Of a DNA stretch of 64,000 bases, positions 12,491 through 25,200 are shown piece by piece. The position numbers and the translations under genes are program-made. How positions within the stretch are numbered: the stretch's first letter is position 1; every line of letters starts with the position of its first letter. Origin of the DNA: Zonotrichia leucophrys gambelii (Eukaryota > Chordata > Aves > Passeriformes > Passerellidae); assembly GCF_028769735.1 (NCBI RefSeq), contig NC_088172.1, positions 63,705,075-63,769,074 of the forward strand, in the 5' to 3' direction. Under the pieces are notes generated by a model. It was not told where the DNA came from and did not search any database. It saw only the letters and a program-made list of their open reading frames with translations.

Positions 12491-15400
12491 CAGAGCTATC
12501 TGAAGTCTGAGGGACCATGTGAGTTTTGGTTTGGGGGACTCACTAGCATTAGTTTTCAAATGAGATAACAGGCATGCCAAAAAGTACACTGCTTGCACCA
12601 ATACATGGTGGCAAATTTTATTTCATGGAGCATAAAGTGAGTGTTGCAGGAAGACATGACCATACGCAGCACTGAATGCTGGAACCAGACACTGCAATCA
12701 TGAAGTAGAATTAATCTGAATATGCCTCTGCTCCATCAACCCAGGCTGCTGCTGGAATCAAGAATAGGAAATATCTATATAATAGCTATATCATCTGACA
12801 AGATGCAGCCCTCTATCGGACTCCAATTCATCAAAAAACTGAGCCTTCATGAAAAGGCACAAAGGGGCATTGCTATTTTTGTCTCTACCTCAACCCTTAC
12901 CTTAATTCTCAGAAATGCTGAAGAGACCAGGAACACCACTACCTTCCAGAGAAATACAAATTAAGAGCTGTATGCAGCACATCTGGAGAAGAACTCAACA
13001 TCATACCAAGCGCTATGTGTCCATTCATATTTCTGAATGAAATGACAGACTACAGCAGGAGCATGAAAACGAGGCATCCACATTAACATAAACCACAGAT
13101 AGATGGCTGAAAACGTCCTTCTGCCTGCACTGGCATCTTCCAGCCTGATGGCTCTGTCCCCTCTCTAACACACTCATTCCCAACAGGAATACTTAGCACC
13201 AAATCTGGGAAGCTGGGGGCTCTTTTTGTTACAGTTGGATCTATGCAGAATTTGCCCTAAATAAGCATCAAACAGCAGCCAAAGAGGCAACAGCCCTAAT
13301 AGTAAGCTTTGTGAAATATGCTATCTTGTATTTATGTCATGTTATTTATAAAACTGTGTTTTTACATTGACATAAGGAATTATATTATTACATATAATTA
13401 TTGTACTGCTGGAAATCATCCCACAACATCATTTCCAAGCAGCTCCCACTTGCCAGTACTTAATGAAATAGAGGTAATGGTATTTATAGGACCATGACAC
13501 ATGGTGTCTTACTGGTATAAAACAATTTAAAGATTTTTCAAACTTCAAGTCATTTCACTTCTGTGTTTGGATCTAATCTGTATTTTCAAAGCCAGAAAGT
13601 TAACAATATGCATCTCAGGGATAATAAGCACAGTATTTCATTCATGCCTCCTTAGCTTCCCATTAATTCACTGTCTGGCTATCTAGTTCCATGCTCAATA
13701 TGCATTCTCAAGAGAAAAAAAGTTCTCAAAGAGTTTATGAAAACATTGTAAAATGTACCTCCGTAAACCTTTTTTATTCAAATATAGGAAAGAGATGAAA
13801 CAGGACTAAAAATTCATTTTAGTTTGCATCTTCCTTCCTATTCCCAAATTATTTTCTCACTAAGGAAACAACAGAAACACACCATTTCTTATTATTTCCT
13901 CTTGTATAAAACAGATGAAAGTATGAAAATAATTTCAACAGTATTTCTACAATTATGTTCACACTTGATAAAACATCATCTTATTTGAATCTTTTTACCA
14001 GCTTCAAATTATTTAATCTGAAATTTATACCCTAGAAAAGTTTCATGCTAAATAGTAACACGATACTGAAAGAAAGAACAGAGTATCAGTTACTGACACG
14101 TTCTCCCTATAACTGACTACAAAATTTAATGAGCATGTTAAGAGCCACTGTAAAAAGCAGCTGTTGGAAAAATCACATGCAGGTTTCTAAGCACTGACAT
14201 TAAAGTGGCTTTTTAATAAGAGAAAAATCTACTAAATGCTAAACTATAATAGTTCATCAATGAGAATTTACAAATGTGCATAACAACAGTAACATTCATG
14301 ACATCAGGAGTACTTGTTACCTATAATTACCTAAAGCTATTGACTTAATAACTGGAACAATATAGGATCCTTCTAATTATCTCTGGAGGAAAATTCTGGA
14401 CTAGCATCTCCAGAGCATTAACCATTAGTTATTTGTCCCAACAGGCCAATCAGATGTAAGTGAGGTGTTGATATAAAGATTCTCAACTGTAACTGTTGAT
14501 AAAAATACTTCTTGAACATGTAAGTATGGGCTGCTTTTCCTTTTCCCATAAGAAAGCTCCCAGGATTTTAATTTCTTTTATGGCCTTCAATAATCCAAAT
14601 ATTCACAAACTTTCTTTTTTCTCTTGCAAATTTAATTTTATACTTCTTCCCAGAATGAAATAATAGGAGGGAGAGGCATTTATATGCATAGTGTTGTCTC
14701 TTATGTCTTTACAGTATCATTTATCATATAGCCTTAAATTCCATGGTGTTGCATTGATAAGACTAATAGAACTTCTTCTTGCATTGCATTTATCATGGTA
14801 TTTTCCTCCAAAAATAATATCAACTAAATTCTACATTTTTGGTGCAAATACGTCAATATTTTAAATCAATGTATTTGTATTAGAAAGTACAGTCCATGTA
14901 GCAAATGAATGTTGTCTGAAGCTGTCAAAATAGCCATTAAAGGCTGAGGTATATATCATGCTTTCCAAGTCATTACATCATTAAGCCACCACACATAAGC
15001 TCTGGAAGCTAATTTTCACTTAGTATTTCTAGTCTTTAGTTCATCTAATCAAACTTTTGGGAAAAAGTTCCAAAAAGTCCCTTTTTGCTTTGACACTGTT
15101 CCAAGTCACTCAACTCTTACTGCTTCCTCAAGAAAAATGCTACTTTAATCAAAAATGATGTGACAACTGTATAGAGAAAAACAGTTGTTCTCAGTGTCCA
15201 TTAGGATTCCATTGAAGAAACTGTCTGAATGAATTATCTAACTGCTACATAAGAAGAAGTAACAGACATTTAACCCTGCCTGATGTTCCCAAACTAAACA
15301 AAAACACAAATATGACCACTAAACTATATTATTACTGCATATTTACATATGCACACACTATAATTCTTTCTGAACTTCATGCTGTTCCAAGACTGTCCTT

Positions 15401-15873
15401 AAATAATTACATATTACCCAACTGAACATTCTTCCAACTCCTAACAATTGAGCATACCCAGGCTGCTCATTAACACTGTTGGCTGAGAGACCAGGGAATA
15501 TGCACATAAAGTACCTTCCTTAAATCTTAGCTGGTATTTAGAAGGTTAAGACCTGCTTCTTAACTATGCTTTCCTTAAGAGCTGTCATTCATTTACTCCT
15601 AACACATGAATACACAGAAACTAAAGCAATTTATCCTTCTCCATTATCCACTGGTTTTGCCTTATAAAGTTAAAAAAAAAAAAAAACACAACAAAAGACA
15701 ACAACATAACCCCCACTATTTTCATCTCTTCTTTCCTCTTTCTTCTTCTGCATTTAACAAATCTTTTCTTCCTGATTTCCTTCTCTGCTAGCTAGCTCCA
15801 ACTCACTCTGCATTGTGGCTTTTCTGATTTTATTCACCTCATGCTCTAAGACCATTTCTGGTGTTTTCAGATT

Positions 15874-15909
15874 ATTTTTTTTTGTTTTTGTTTTTGTTTT
15901 TTTTTTTTT
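15874..15909. repeat. T / (TTTTTG)n simple repeat
   Basis: Runs of T interrupted by three G residues at six-base spacing, within intron 8. No function is implied. Confidence 0.85.
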
Positions 15910-17641
15910 ACTTTCAGGTCTTCAGAGAAAAAAAATTCTTTTTATTCTTCTATCTCCCCTGTGTTCTCTGTATACAACTTTGCATTTTATGTAAACAAGT
16001 ACCACCACGTTGACTAAATGTATCTGTATCTTACAATGAGGTAAAGAAATTACAGTGTCCACTGTCACCAAATTACTCTTCATCCTTGATTTTTAACCAT
16101 GCCATGCAGAATTTCACCTTAGCAACAAATTAGGATTCTATCATTCACAGTCATTAAAATTCCCTGAAGCAAGAGTAAAAGAAGAAACAGTGTTTTTATC
16201 AGCACAAAGAAATTGCACTGATACTTCTTAAAAAGCATAGAAAGGCAGTCAAATAATTGTAAAAAACAGTTTCTAGAAAGAGCAGCATTAAATTGACTTT
16301 GGAATTCATTCCTGAAACAACCAACCTCTTTTAAGAGCTAACAAGTATAAAATGCTGTTATGAATGTTTTGGAAATGATCCTCAAGCTGTCATTCACTCT
16401 CTCCAAGTGTCAGACTGAGATACAGCTTTTCTGGCCAACTGCTTCCTACATGTAGTCTGTAGTTACTACTGCATGTCCAGTTAATGGGCTGTTTTGTTCC
16501 CAAGCCATAAAACCCCTTTTCTGAAAATGAGAAAGTCACCTACATTTAAACAGTCTAAGGGGAGAGAAGGACAATTGCTTGATTTACCTCTTACAGGCTG
16601 AGAGAAAAATAAAGAGGATTTCCATTTTAAAAAGGTATTATGAGAAGAAAGGAAACTGGCTCAGCACCAGCACAGGATCTGGGCTTTAATTTCCTTTAAG
16701 ACTTTGCTCAAGCCTGACATTATCCACTTCTGGCAAACAAAACATGTGACTGCCCAAGGTTTCATTTTAAAATCATTTATGTGTGCAATATAGATCCTTA
16801 TATATAATTGAAAAGGTAAATCACATATGGAGAGCTAAATCCCGTCTTGACATGTATCAAAAATCTTTTAGCATTTCTTTACTTGGTGTAACACTGGAAA
16901 ACTCCTTGCACTCAAGTCCACATTCCCCTCTACTCAGCTTCCTCTCTGAGGCAGGTGTTTAGCAGAGAGACACCTACTGAAACATTTGCTGAATAAGAAA
17001 ACCCACCTCTTCCAACTTAAAAGAAAGGGCTGATTTCCCTTTTTTCCTTGGTGAACAGTGCAGCCATCCCAAGCAAGTGGCATGTAAGGCTGTTATGTAT
17101 CACACTCTGTAATCACATTTCAGTGGTTTACTGGTTGTAAATAATATGCATGAGTGCTCCAAGGATGAAAATGCTCTTTTGCTGCCAACATTAGTTGTTT
17201 AATGATCTGAACAGCAGAAGCTGCCAATTATTGTATTCCGTTTTAAAGTGTCATTTAAAGCCAGACTTGTAATTATGATACCTTAGGTATACATTTACAA
17301 TTTAGCTAGAGAGCTCCAAGAATATAACTCGAGGAGTCCTGGAACAGCTACTGATGATTATACATCAATTTCACCTATGGAAAAATACCATGTGTTTTGC
17401 ATGTTAATGGTCTACCTCACAGCATCAGCTTTGCCAGTAGTTCCAAACTGTGGAGAGGGACCTGAAGTACACTACACAAGGCATGGCATAGCCATAGTTT
17501 AGTTCTGCCAGGCTGGTCACGACTTCAAGGGCTCTACTCAAGCACATGAACAACTTTCCCTAACAAGTCTGCTGTGAAGAGGTCAATAACTACTCTAATA
17601 CACTCCTTAACACTTAATCCTTCTCATCACTTAAAACTTAC

Positions 17642-17744
17642 CTGAAACAGCCAGCATTTTGGCTTCAAGTAGAGCTGGTAGTTGAGTCTCAATATCACTC
17701 ACTTTCCTCCTCAAAGTACTGCAGAGTTTCTGACTCGTGCAAAC
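17642..17744 (-). CDS. DISC1: DISC1 exon 8
   Basis: A 103-bp internal exon with a phase 0 start and a phase 1 end. It encodes 34 residues plus the first base of a glycine codon: it begins VCTSQKLCSTLRRKV and ends PALLEAKMLAVS. These match human DISC1 residues 564-597 over the full length without gaps, as I remember the human protein, with the stretch DIETQLPALLEAKM apparently kept unchanged except for its neighbours. It continues the C-terminal coiled coil between exons 7 and 9. The acceptor is TTTAG (AG at 17746-17745) and the donor GTAAGT (17641-17636). Human t(1;11) truncates the protein right after the equivalent residue. Confidence 0.94.
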
Positions 17745-20700
17745 CTAAATTGAGGCAGACAGCCATGATATAGAATTCATTCATGTAAAAGTATAAGGCA
17801 GTTGAAATGGGGCTTCAAATGTTCTTGGTTAACAGACATGACATAACATCCTGCAGCAAGGTGAAAAAGCTTAATAAAAAGTGATGTCTTTACAGAAACA
17901 CCCAACATTGAATCAAAATGTCCAGGCTTGCTACACATTCTATTATTAAAACAGGGAATGGTATTAGCATTAGCTACCTGCATGAGAGAGGACATGTTCC
18001 ACTACTACATACTGAGGCTGCACACAGAAGAATGGTCATTGTACAGAGTCTGCACAATTTCAGTATTAATAATCATGCTTGAAGTGGCGCACAACTAAAC
18101 CAGTATTTGGAGATTAAAATTCCATAACATACAATGTGCACTGATTTTTATACAAAATATACCGTGCTCTGCATTTTAACTGAAAAAAGGCAAAGCAGCC
18201 TTATTTTTCACACAGGCAACAAACAAGGCCGTATCTGCTTGATACTGTACTTTTTTTAACATCAGGACACAGACGACTAGGGTTCAGGCTCCTGACTCTC
18301 CCTTGCTCTCTATATCTTTTTAATTGGAGGTCCTTCAACAATCAATATGTCTTGGTATTGAAAACATGGAGAGAGGAAAAAATAGAGAAAAAAAAATGAA
18401 ATTCAGCTTTTACTGAATTTTAATTTCAGTGAAATTACATTTCAGTGTACATTGTCACCTCAGAAGGAGCTTGTGCACCATGCAAAATTTATACAAGCCC
18501 CACATATTCAAAATGTTGGGGTTTACTCCATATTGCATCATTTTGGAAGGAAAGCAAAATGAACAAACAAAAACCTTTCACTGAACTACAGCAAATCCCT
18601 TGTTTTGGAGGCAGATGCCAAACACTTTCTTAAAATAGTAGCTGACACTTAAGAAAACATTTCATTCATTGGAACCAAAACTAAAGCAATAGTCAAGACA
18701 GGCACAGGCCAGTTCTGAAATGATGTCACATGAAAGGCAATTTCCAGAGAGAAGTTTCCCTGCCTTCCTTCACTTTTATTTTTCCTTCCTCAAAAACAAG
18801 TGCCATGCTTATTAACAGAGGCACAGTTATCACTTTACTTTTTAAAGAGCAAAACTTTATAGTTCTAATGGTTTACCTGTTTGTACAATTAAATTATAAT
18901 AATTTGTACATAACACTAGCTTTAAATCCTTTTGAATTAATAACACCCTCTTGCTTTGCTGAGATTCTGTTAACTATAAATGGGTCAATTTTTTTTGAGC
19001 CAACAGAACTATCCTCCAAGCAGTAACTGTTATTTGTAAAGACTTCAGAGTCATCCTATTAATTTAAAAATACATATGGCTTCTGCACCTACTATAATTT
19101 TTTAATTCCCAGATATTTCAGTTTGTTTCAGCACCCCCTTCTGAGTGACTCACCAGCTAATTCAGTTAAAATGTTTTTAAAACCTCAAACCCGTCAGAGG
19201 TGAATAAACGTGCCTAAAAAACCCAAAGGCCATTTCTGTCTCCCATCTCCAATATAAATCTGAAAGTTTTTAATGACTTCTTTCCAAGCAGTACTCTCTC
19301 TTTAGGGGCATTGAATGGCTCAGTGAATTGCAATTAGATGGGGAATCTTTCAGCTCCAGGAAAACTGCATGAATATATCCCATGCTGGTAATAAGTTAAA
19401 GTCATTATCACTAGACAGCTGTTTGGCAATTATGCAAAATGAGGTGGGATGTTTAATCAGTTTCTAGTGAGCACTGTCCACTTTTTAAGTCCCACTGTCA
19501 GAACAAAGCTTGCTGGCACTCTTTATTAAAGGACCAAAATGCAGGGACCGGAGGCAGAAAGGCAGCCCCTCCAACTCAGAGATGATTCTTCTGGAACATG
19601 AGATAAGGAGGTTGCTGGGCCCCTGCTTGTATCAATGTCACATGTATTCTGTAGATAAATGAACAACATTAATCTTCAGACCTATCATATGGCATAGTTC
19701 AACAAAACTAAATGAGCAAGTGGGAAAGACAAAGAAATATCCCCTAAACTAATGGCACTGCTTCTGAGCTACATCAGGGCTACTCTATAAGGTCCAATCC
19801 TTTTCATTTTTTATAATTGTTGTATCTTCATAACAGATCCCATTATTCATTACAGTAGCTTATTCAGCCACTAAGGCAAGGTTATTTCTTAGCTAACAAA
19901 GATGGTGAACACTCACAGAGCCAGTGTCCTGGGCTCCCAGTGAGCACCATCCTTCTCTAACCAGCCTGACTGCTCTCAGTGACCAGCTCTGCTGTGACCC
20001 ACACACCAACAAGCTCAAAGTCTAAATGTCTAAAAGTCTAAAAAATCTCCTTCCGTTTCAGCAAAGTGTTTTTGCAGACAAGTATTACAGTATTTATTTT
20101 AAAATCCTCTTCAGTGGTTTCTGAGGTTTTTTTAAAGCAGGCTTTTTGGTTTTATTTTAAAAGGGTTTTTGTTTAGGAATATACCTAACAAATCTGCATT
20201 CAGAGTGAAATATTACTCAAAAAAGCAGTCTATCTGAAACCAGTAGGAAGCTGGTTAGCAAAGATATGAGGAATCAAGATGAAAAACAGCAAAACATCAA
20301 AGGAAAGTTTGCCCATTGTCATCCTCTTCCATCTTTCCAGCTTATGATCTTAATCTAAAGCAGCAAAAACAGGGACAAGGACAGCAAGTAAAGCACTGGA
20401 ATTGACTCTCCAATCATCTCAAGAGAAAAGAAGTTTTGAGTAACCTTCACATTTCTTTAAAACAGCACCTTGGAAAAGATAAACAAATTCTGCTAACACT
20501 GCCTAAAGGAAGGAACAGCCTACCTGGTCTCCCACACATCACAATCTTGCCATTAGTGAAAGCAGATATTAATTTCTGTAGGAAGGTGGTGAATAAGGGG
20601 CAGCACTCCCTTCATTAGCAGGCAGAAGTTAGCTTTTGCAGTCACAGCTGAAAACAAGAGAGAAGAGGCAGAAAAGGCCAGAGAAATGCCAGTGGCACAG

Positions 20701-22190
20701 GGGAAAAGGATAGACCTTTGACAAAGAAATATTTTCCCCATATAATAAAAAGGTTTAAAAGACCAGCTCTATTTATTTTGAGATGAAAATAATAGGATGA
20801 GATGATATGAGTAAACTAAATAGGAAATTATTTGGAGGAATCTCACTACATGCTTCCTATTTATCTTCTATAACAAATAAAAGTAATCACACAGGACTGG
20901 AATAAAATTAAAATAGTATTTTATCTATTGAAAACATAAAGAAAAAAAATCCAAGCTGTGACAAACTACCTCTCTACTGTAACTCAATGGCTTCAGCTGC
21001 TATTGAAAAAGTGTCTAGCTACTATGGTGATAAAATAAAACCACATGAGACTTTTTCTGGGAAAAGTAAATTCCATACCTTATGCTTGAGCTTGCAAATG
21101 GCTTGAAACAACACTTGAAACATCACTTTGAGCTACTTAATGTCTCATTCATTTTAGCAGATGAGCTGTAGGTCAGTTAGAATAATTTTCTTGACCCTTT
21201 ATTCATAGTCATTTAAAAAAATACAGCGGTAATCATTGTTATAGTCTATATTAATTTTCCCAAGATGTGGGTATAAGCAAGGAATAGAGAAAATGAGTTC
21301 AAAATAGAGTGGAAGAGAAGAAATGAGTGGTTATGAGATACAGTCTTCAAATTATCTTTTCCACAGTGCACAGTCAAAGTGTTGGCCAAGACGATTAGGA
21401 AGAACAGATGATAAATGATAAAATTTTTACTGATTTTGGTAACTGCTATTAGAAAAAACATGAAAAACAAGTTTATTTCAGAGTATAAATTCATTATTAA
21501 TCAAAACCCAGAAATATTTTTCACTTCCTGTTTTATATAGATCTATGTGAATTGTCTAGAGTAAATGGATCTTTTTTTCCTAGAGCATTCATGGAGCAAC
21601 TGGGCCATTCTGAAGTAAAACTTTAGTGTTCTACTTCTTGAAAGGAGCCCATGAAATAAGAAAGATAAAGGAAAAGAATTAACATTTCTAGTTAGAAAGA
21701 AAAATTGTGCTAAATAAGCAATATCACTTTTCTTTGTATTTTTAAAGGGTATGAAAATGAGATTGCTAGCTAGATTATTAGTGAAATGGTGGGGGAAAGA
21801 GGTACTTCATTTATGCTCTTCCCTTCACACCAACAAAACCAGTTAGACAAGAAAGAGATTCTGCATTAAGAGCCAAAGCATTCAGTTGTGACCATAATTT
21901 CATGAAGCTGAGGAGTGTGTTCCTGAATAGAGACCTCAGCAAGAGCATGGATTGCTAGTAAAATAGCTGAGAAAAAAGAGATTACTCCATTTGCTTCCTG
22001 AAGTATTATAATCCCTGTGGCCTGTTCAAACAAAAAGTTGGGGTGGGCTTTTCAGTATATGTTTAAAAATATTTATGTGCAAAATCTTCTTAGAAGGAGC
22101 ACCACAAAACCAACTTCCTAAAACAAAGACAACATGCATGCTATGATCTGCTTCTGTAAATATTCTGAAGAACTGAAAACATGTACTTAC
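17745..22190 (-). other. DISC1: DISC1 intron 7
   Basis: A 4,446-bp intron with a perfect GTAAGT donor (22190-22185) and a TTTAG acceptor at 17745-17749. The sequence is A/T-rich. I see no coding exon, identifiable transposon or RNA gene in it; open frames such as plus-strand 18730-19026 have no recognisable product. Confidence 0.85.
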
Positions 22191-22245
22191 TTTGGCAGTA
22201 GTTTCTTTAATGGACATGCTGTACAACTGTTCTTTCTCTTGAAGG
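22191..22245 (-). CDS. DISC1: DISC1 exon 7 (55-bp micro-sized exon)
   Basis: A small exon of 55 bp. Its first base completes a serine codon started in exon 6, and 18 full codons follow: LQEKEQLYSMSIKETTAK. Human DISC1 has 19 residues here (about 545-563) ending LSLKEITTK, the same length. The acceptor is CTTCTAG (AG at 22247-22246) after a pyrimidine-rich stretch; the donor is GTAAGT. Without the exon 6 and exon 8 context it would be easy to miss. Its 55 bp are not a multiple of three, so skipping it would shift the frame into exon 8. It lies at the start of the I-region coiled coil. Confidence 0.9.
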
Positions 22246-25200
22246 CTAGAAGGAATGAAAATAAAATAGAATAAATAAATAAAATAAAAAAGTTAACCTC
22301 TGCTCAACATGGCCTGCTGCACAAGACACATTTTCTTATGGAAATAGAGTGTTAAGCTGACTCATACCCACACAACAGAGTCAATATCAAGACAAAAACT
22401 ATGCTTCATTAGGGTTGCTAATGACTAACCAACATCACCTTTACAGTTCTTTATTAACAAGTATACAGATTTTACTTGCCCTTTGAAGCATAATTATGAT
22501 TATTTGTGTAATCACAATACCTAAAGCAAACTGAGAAGTTCCCAGAAATGTCCAGGACTGGTGTTTTGCTGGACCATCATCCAAAACCTTAACACAAAGG
22601 CATTTCTCACACAAAGAACTGGCAATTTACAACTCAGTTTTCAGCTCTACCAGAAAAAGTTCAACTACAGTCACTTCTTCTCACAGTAATTTTATATGAA
22701 ATACCACTACTCAGTTTCTTTAGATCCATAAAAACTTACCAAATATTTTCACCGAATTGATGCAACAGTGGGCTGAAATGTGGCAGTGGCATCACCCATG
22801 CTTATATGAACAAAATGAAAGGGTTTTTTTCCATATATTAGAAGCATGGAGGCTTTCTACTTTTCTATTATCAGATCTAAAGTAAACCTGTTGTTTTGGC
22901 TCTTGCAAATAAATCCACCATTTACATTTTTAACATGAAGTTCAAAAATCCAAGCAAATCAAACATCAGGAGTTAGGAGAGAGGTTATTTTTTGCAATTT
23001 TTGCTTTAATACTCCCCTCTCTCTGACTTAGGAGGTGTACACTTTTTCTACATTGTTCAATTTCTTTATCACACACTATTTTCTTTTCTGTCAAACACCT
23101 CAGTTCTGTGTATGTGACAGTCAGCACACTCCATTAGCAGCATCTCAATTTTTCCTCATGCCTTATGTGTTATAAAAACTATTTATTTCATGACTTAGCG
23201 TTACTATTTTTTCCCAAACAAGAACTAATGATATATTTCTGAGCTTTTCTCTAGTGTTAGGCATTGAAATATCCAGGCATGTCAGAGACATCACAGGATT
23301 TATTTCAGTGATACTCCTGCATGCCAAGGCAGCGTTGTATTAATTTTACAGATGGAAGAAACAAAAGCCACAGTTATTCAGAAAGCACATTATGACTGAG
23401 TGCCTGTTTTGACATGCACACAGCCCCTGCTGCCTATGCATTCCTCTTCTGTATGCATTTCAGTTTTCTTTTGAGAACCTGCCCTGATTTTCCAAGCACA
23501 GCACTTCCTGAGCCCTAGTTCAAGAGTCAGCATTTTCACGAGCATGAATCCCAAAGCAGGTGAAGTTGGAGTTGCAAACAGCTATTGATCACCTACAGAA
23601 AGGCTGGTTGAACCACCCTGGCAAACTGCACACAGGAGTGAAATGGCCTCAGAGACAGAATTCAGAGTATCATTTAATCACATTAATGAGGCACCTATTT
23701 GCATTGCTGTCCCTAATACCCTGCTTCAAGGAGCACACATCATTCCTATCTACAGCCCAGCCAGGCCTGTCACCTCATTACCACCCCAGCACCTGTGCAA
23801 TGAAACAATCAGAAATGCAGCTGCCTACCTATGTAAAAGTGTTTAATGACATTTCTCACAGAGTCTCAAATGTCTCCCTTTTCTACAGCAATATATGTGC
23901 AAAACACAAAGTATTGCTGGTGTAATGATGCCATTATCAGCTCCCTGCTTGCCTCTGGGCATGCCAGACAGAATGAACTATTTAGCCACTTCTTTTCTTA
24001 TGCTTTGGAGCTCCCAGTTACTTTCAGCATCCCCCACAATTGGCATCTGAGCTGGTCAGGTTATGTAAAAAAAAAGATGGGCTTTGTGTACAGATGTCAA
24101 GGGGTAGCAGCAAGGCTGCAGTGTGTAATTGAATGAATACTGGGTGACTGACCCAATTGTACTGAAAATGCCTCAAAATTCACCTCTAAAGACCTAGGCC
24201 ATAATAAAATATAAAGTGCAGTTTTAGCCAGAAGAACAACAGTATATAGATGGCAACTCTAACAAATATCTTCCGTGTGCTCTTCCTCTCATCTGTTTCC
24301 TTTCCTCACAGAAAGCCCCCCTCGGGTTCATACATTTCACTGCTCTGCATAATTCACACAGCTAACAGGAAAAGAGATCAATTTTTAACCTCTTTTGAAG
24401 CAATGCATTCAAAACAGCATGGCAAACTAGGACCGAGTTGTCAAATCGGCATTGCTAACAATGATGCACAAACCCATGCGGACTTTCAGGACCAGGTGCT
24501 GAGTGGGAAAAAACATTCTCCCTATACCCAGATTTCTTTTTCATGAGTCTCTAACAAGCCACTAAAAAATAAATAAGGAATCAAATGCTGCCACTACTAT
24601 GACAGCGAAACTACGGCTTTAAGATAATTTTGTGGAACTACAGTTTTAATGGAATTTTATATTAATCTGACCAATATCAATAAAGGATATCATTAGTAAG
24701 TAATTCATCTGACCCAAGCTAGTGATAGCTGGATTAACCAGAAACTCAAATCTAAAGATCCTTCTGTTACAGATAACAGCATTCACATACATAGACTCTT
24801 ACAAGTGCATTTGTTTTATTTATGGCACGAATTTTCTGTTTCAAATCCTTGTTAGCCTTCAGAGTGATACCAGAGGAATTCCCTACCCCTTGCAGAGACT
24901 AGCCCTTCATACAACGCACACATAGCAATCAAAACCATGTAGGAACCAGTCATCATTACCAACTACAAACTGCTTTTAACTACATTTATTCCCAGGTTGT
25001 TTCTTCTACCACAAAGCACTGGTAGAAGAGAAGCTGTCACAGAGAAGCCCCTCACAAGCTTTCCAATTAACTGACAAGGTAATGACCCACAAGAGTAACC
25101 AGGCAGTCAATACTGATTCATTCTACCAACAAAGAGCTTCAACCGCCATGATCTATTACATGTGACTTGAACCAGAAACAGCATTTTCTTTTAAAACCAC

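Larger units (their letters stand above)
6799..17641 (-). other. DISC1: DISC1 intron 8
   Basis: A 10,843-bp intron with a perfect GTAAGT donor (17641 down to 17636) and a CAG acceptor at 6801-6799 after a long C/T tract. In human DISC1 the same intron, between codons 597 and 598, carries the t(1;11) translocation breakpoint. It contains a solo ERVL-like LTR (11914-12490), a (TTG)n tract (9439-9486), a T/TTTTTG tract (15874-15909), an inverted pair of CCAAT boxes (9679-9742) and another good CCAAT site near 14445 (GGCCAATCA). In the remaining sequence, 6799-11913 and 12491-17641, I see no coding exon or identifiable repeat. Confidence 0.9.
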
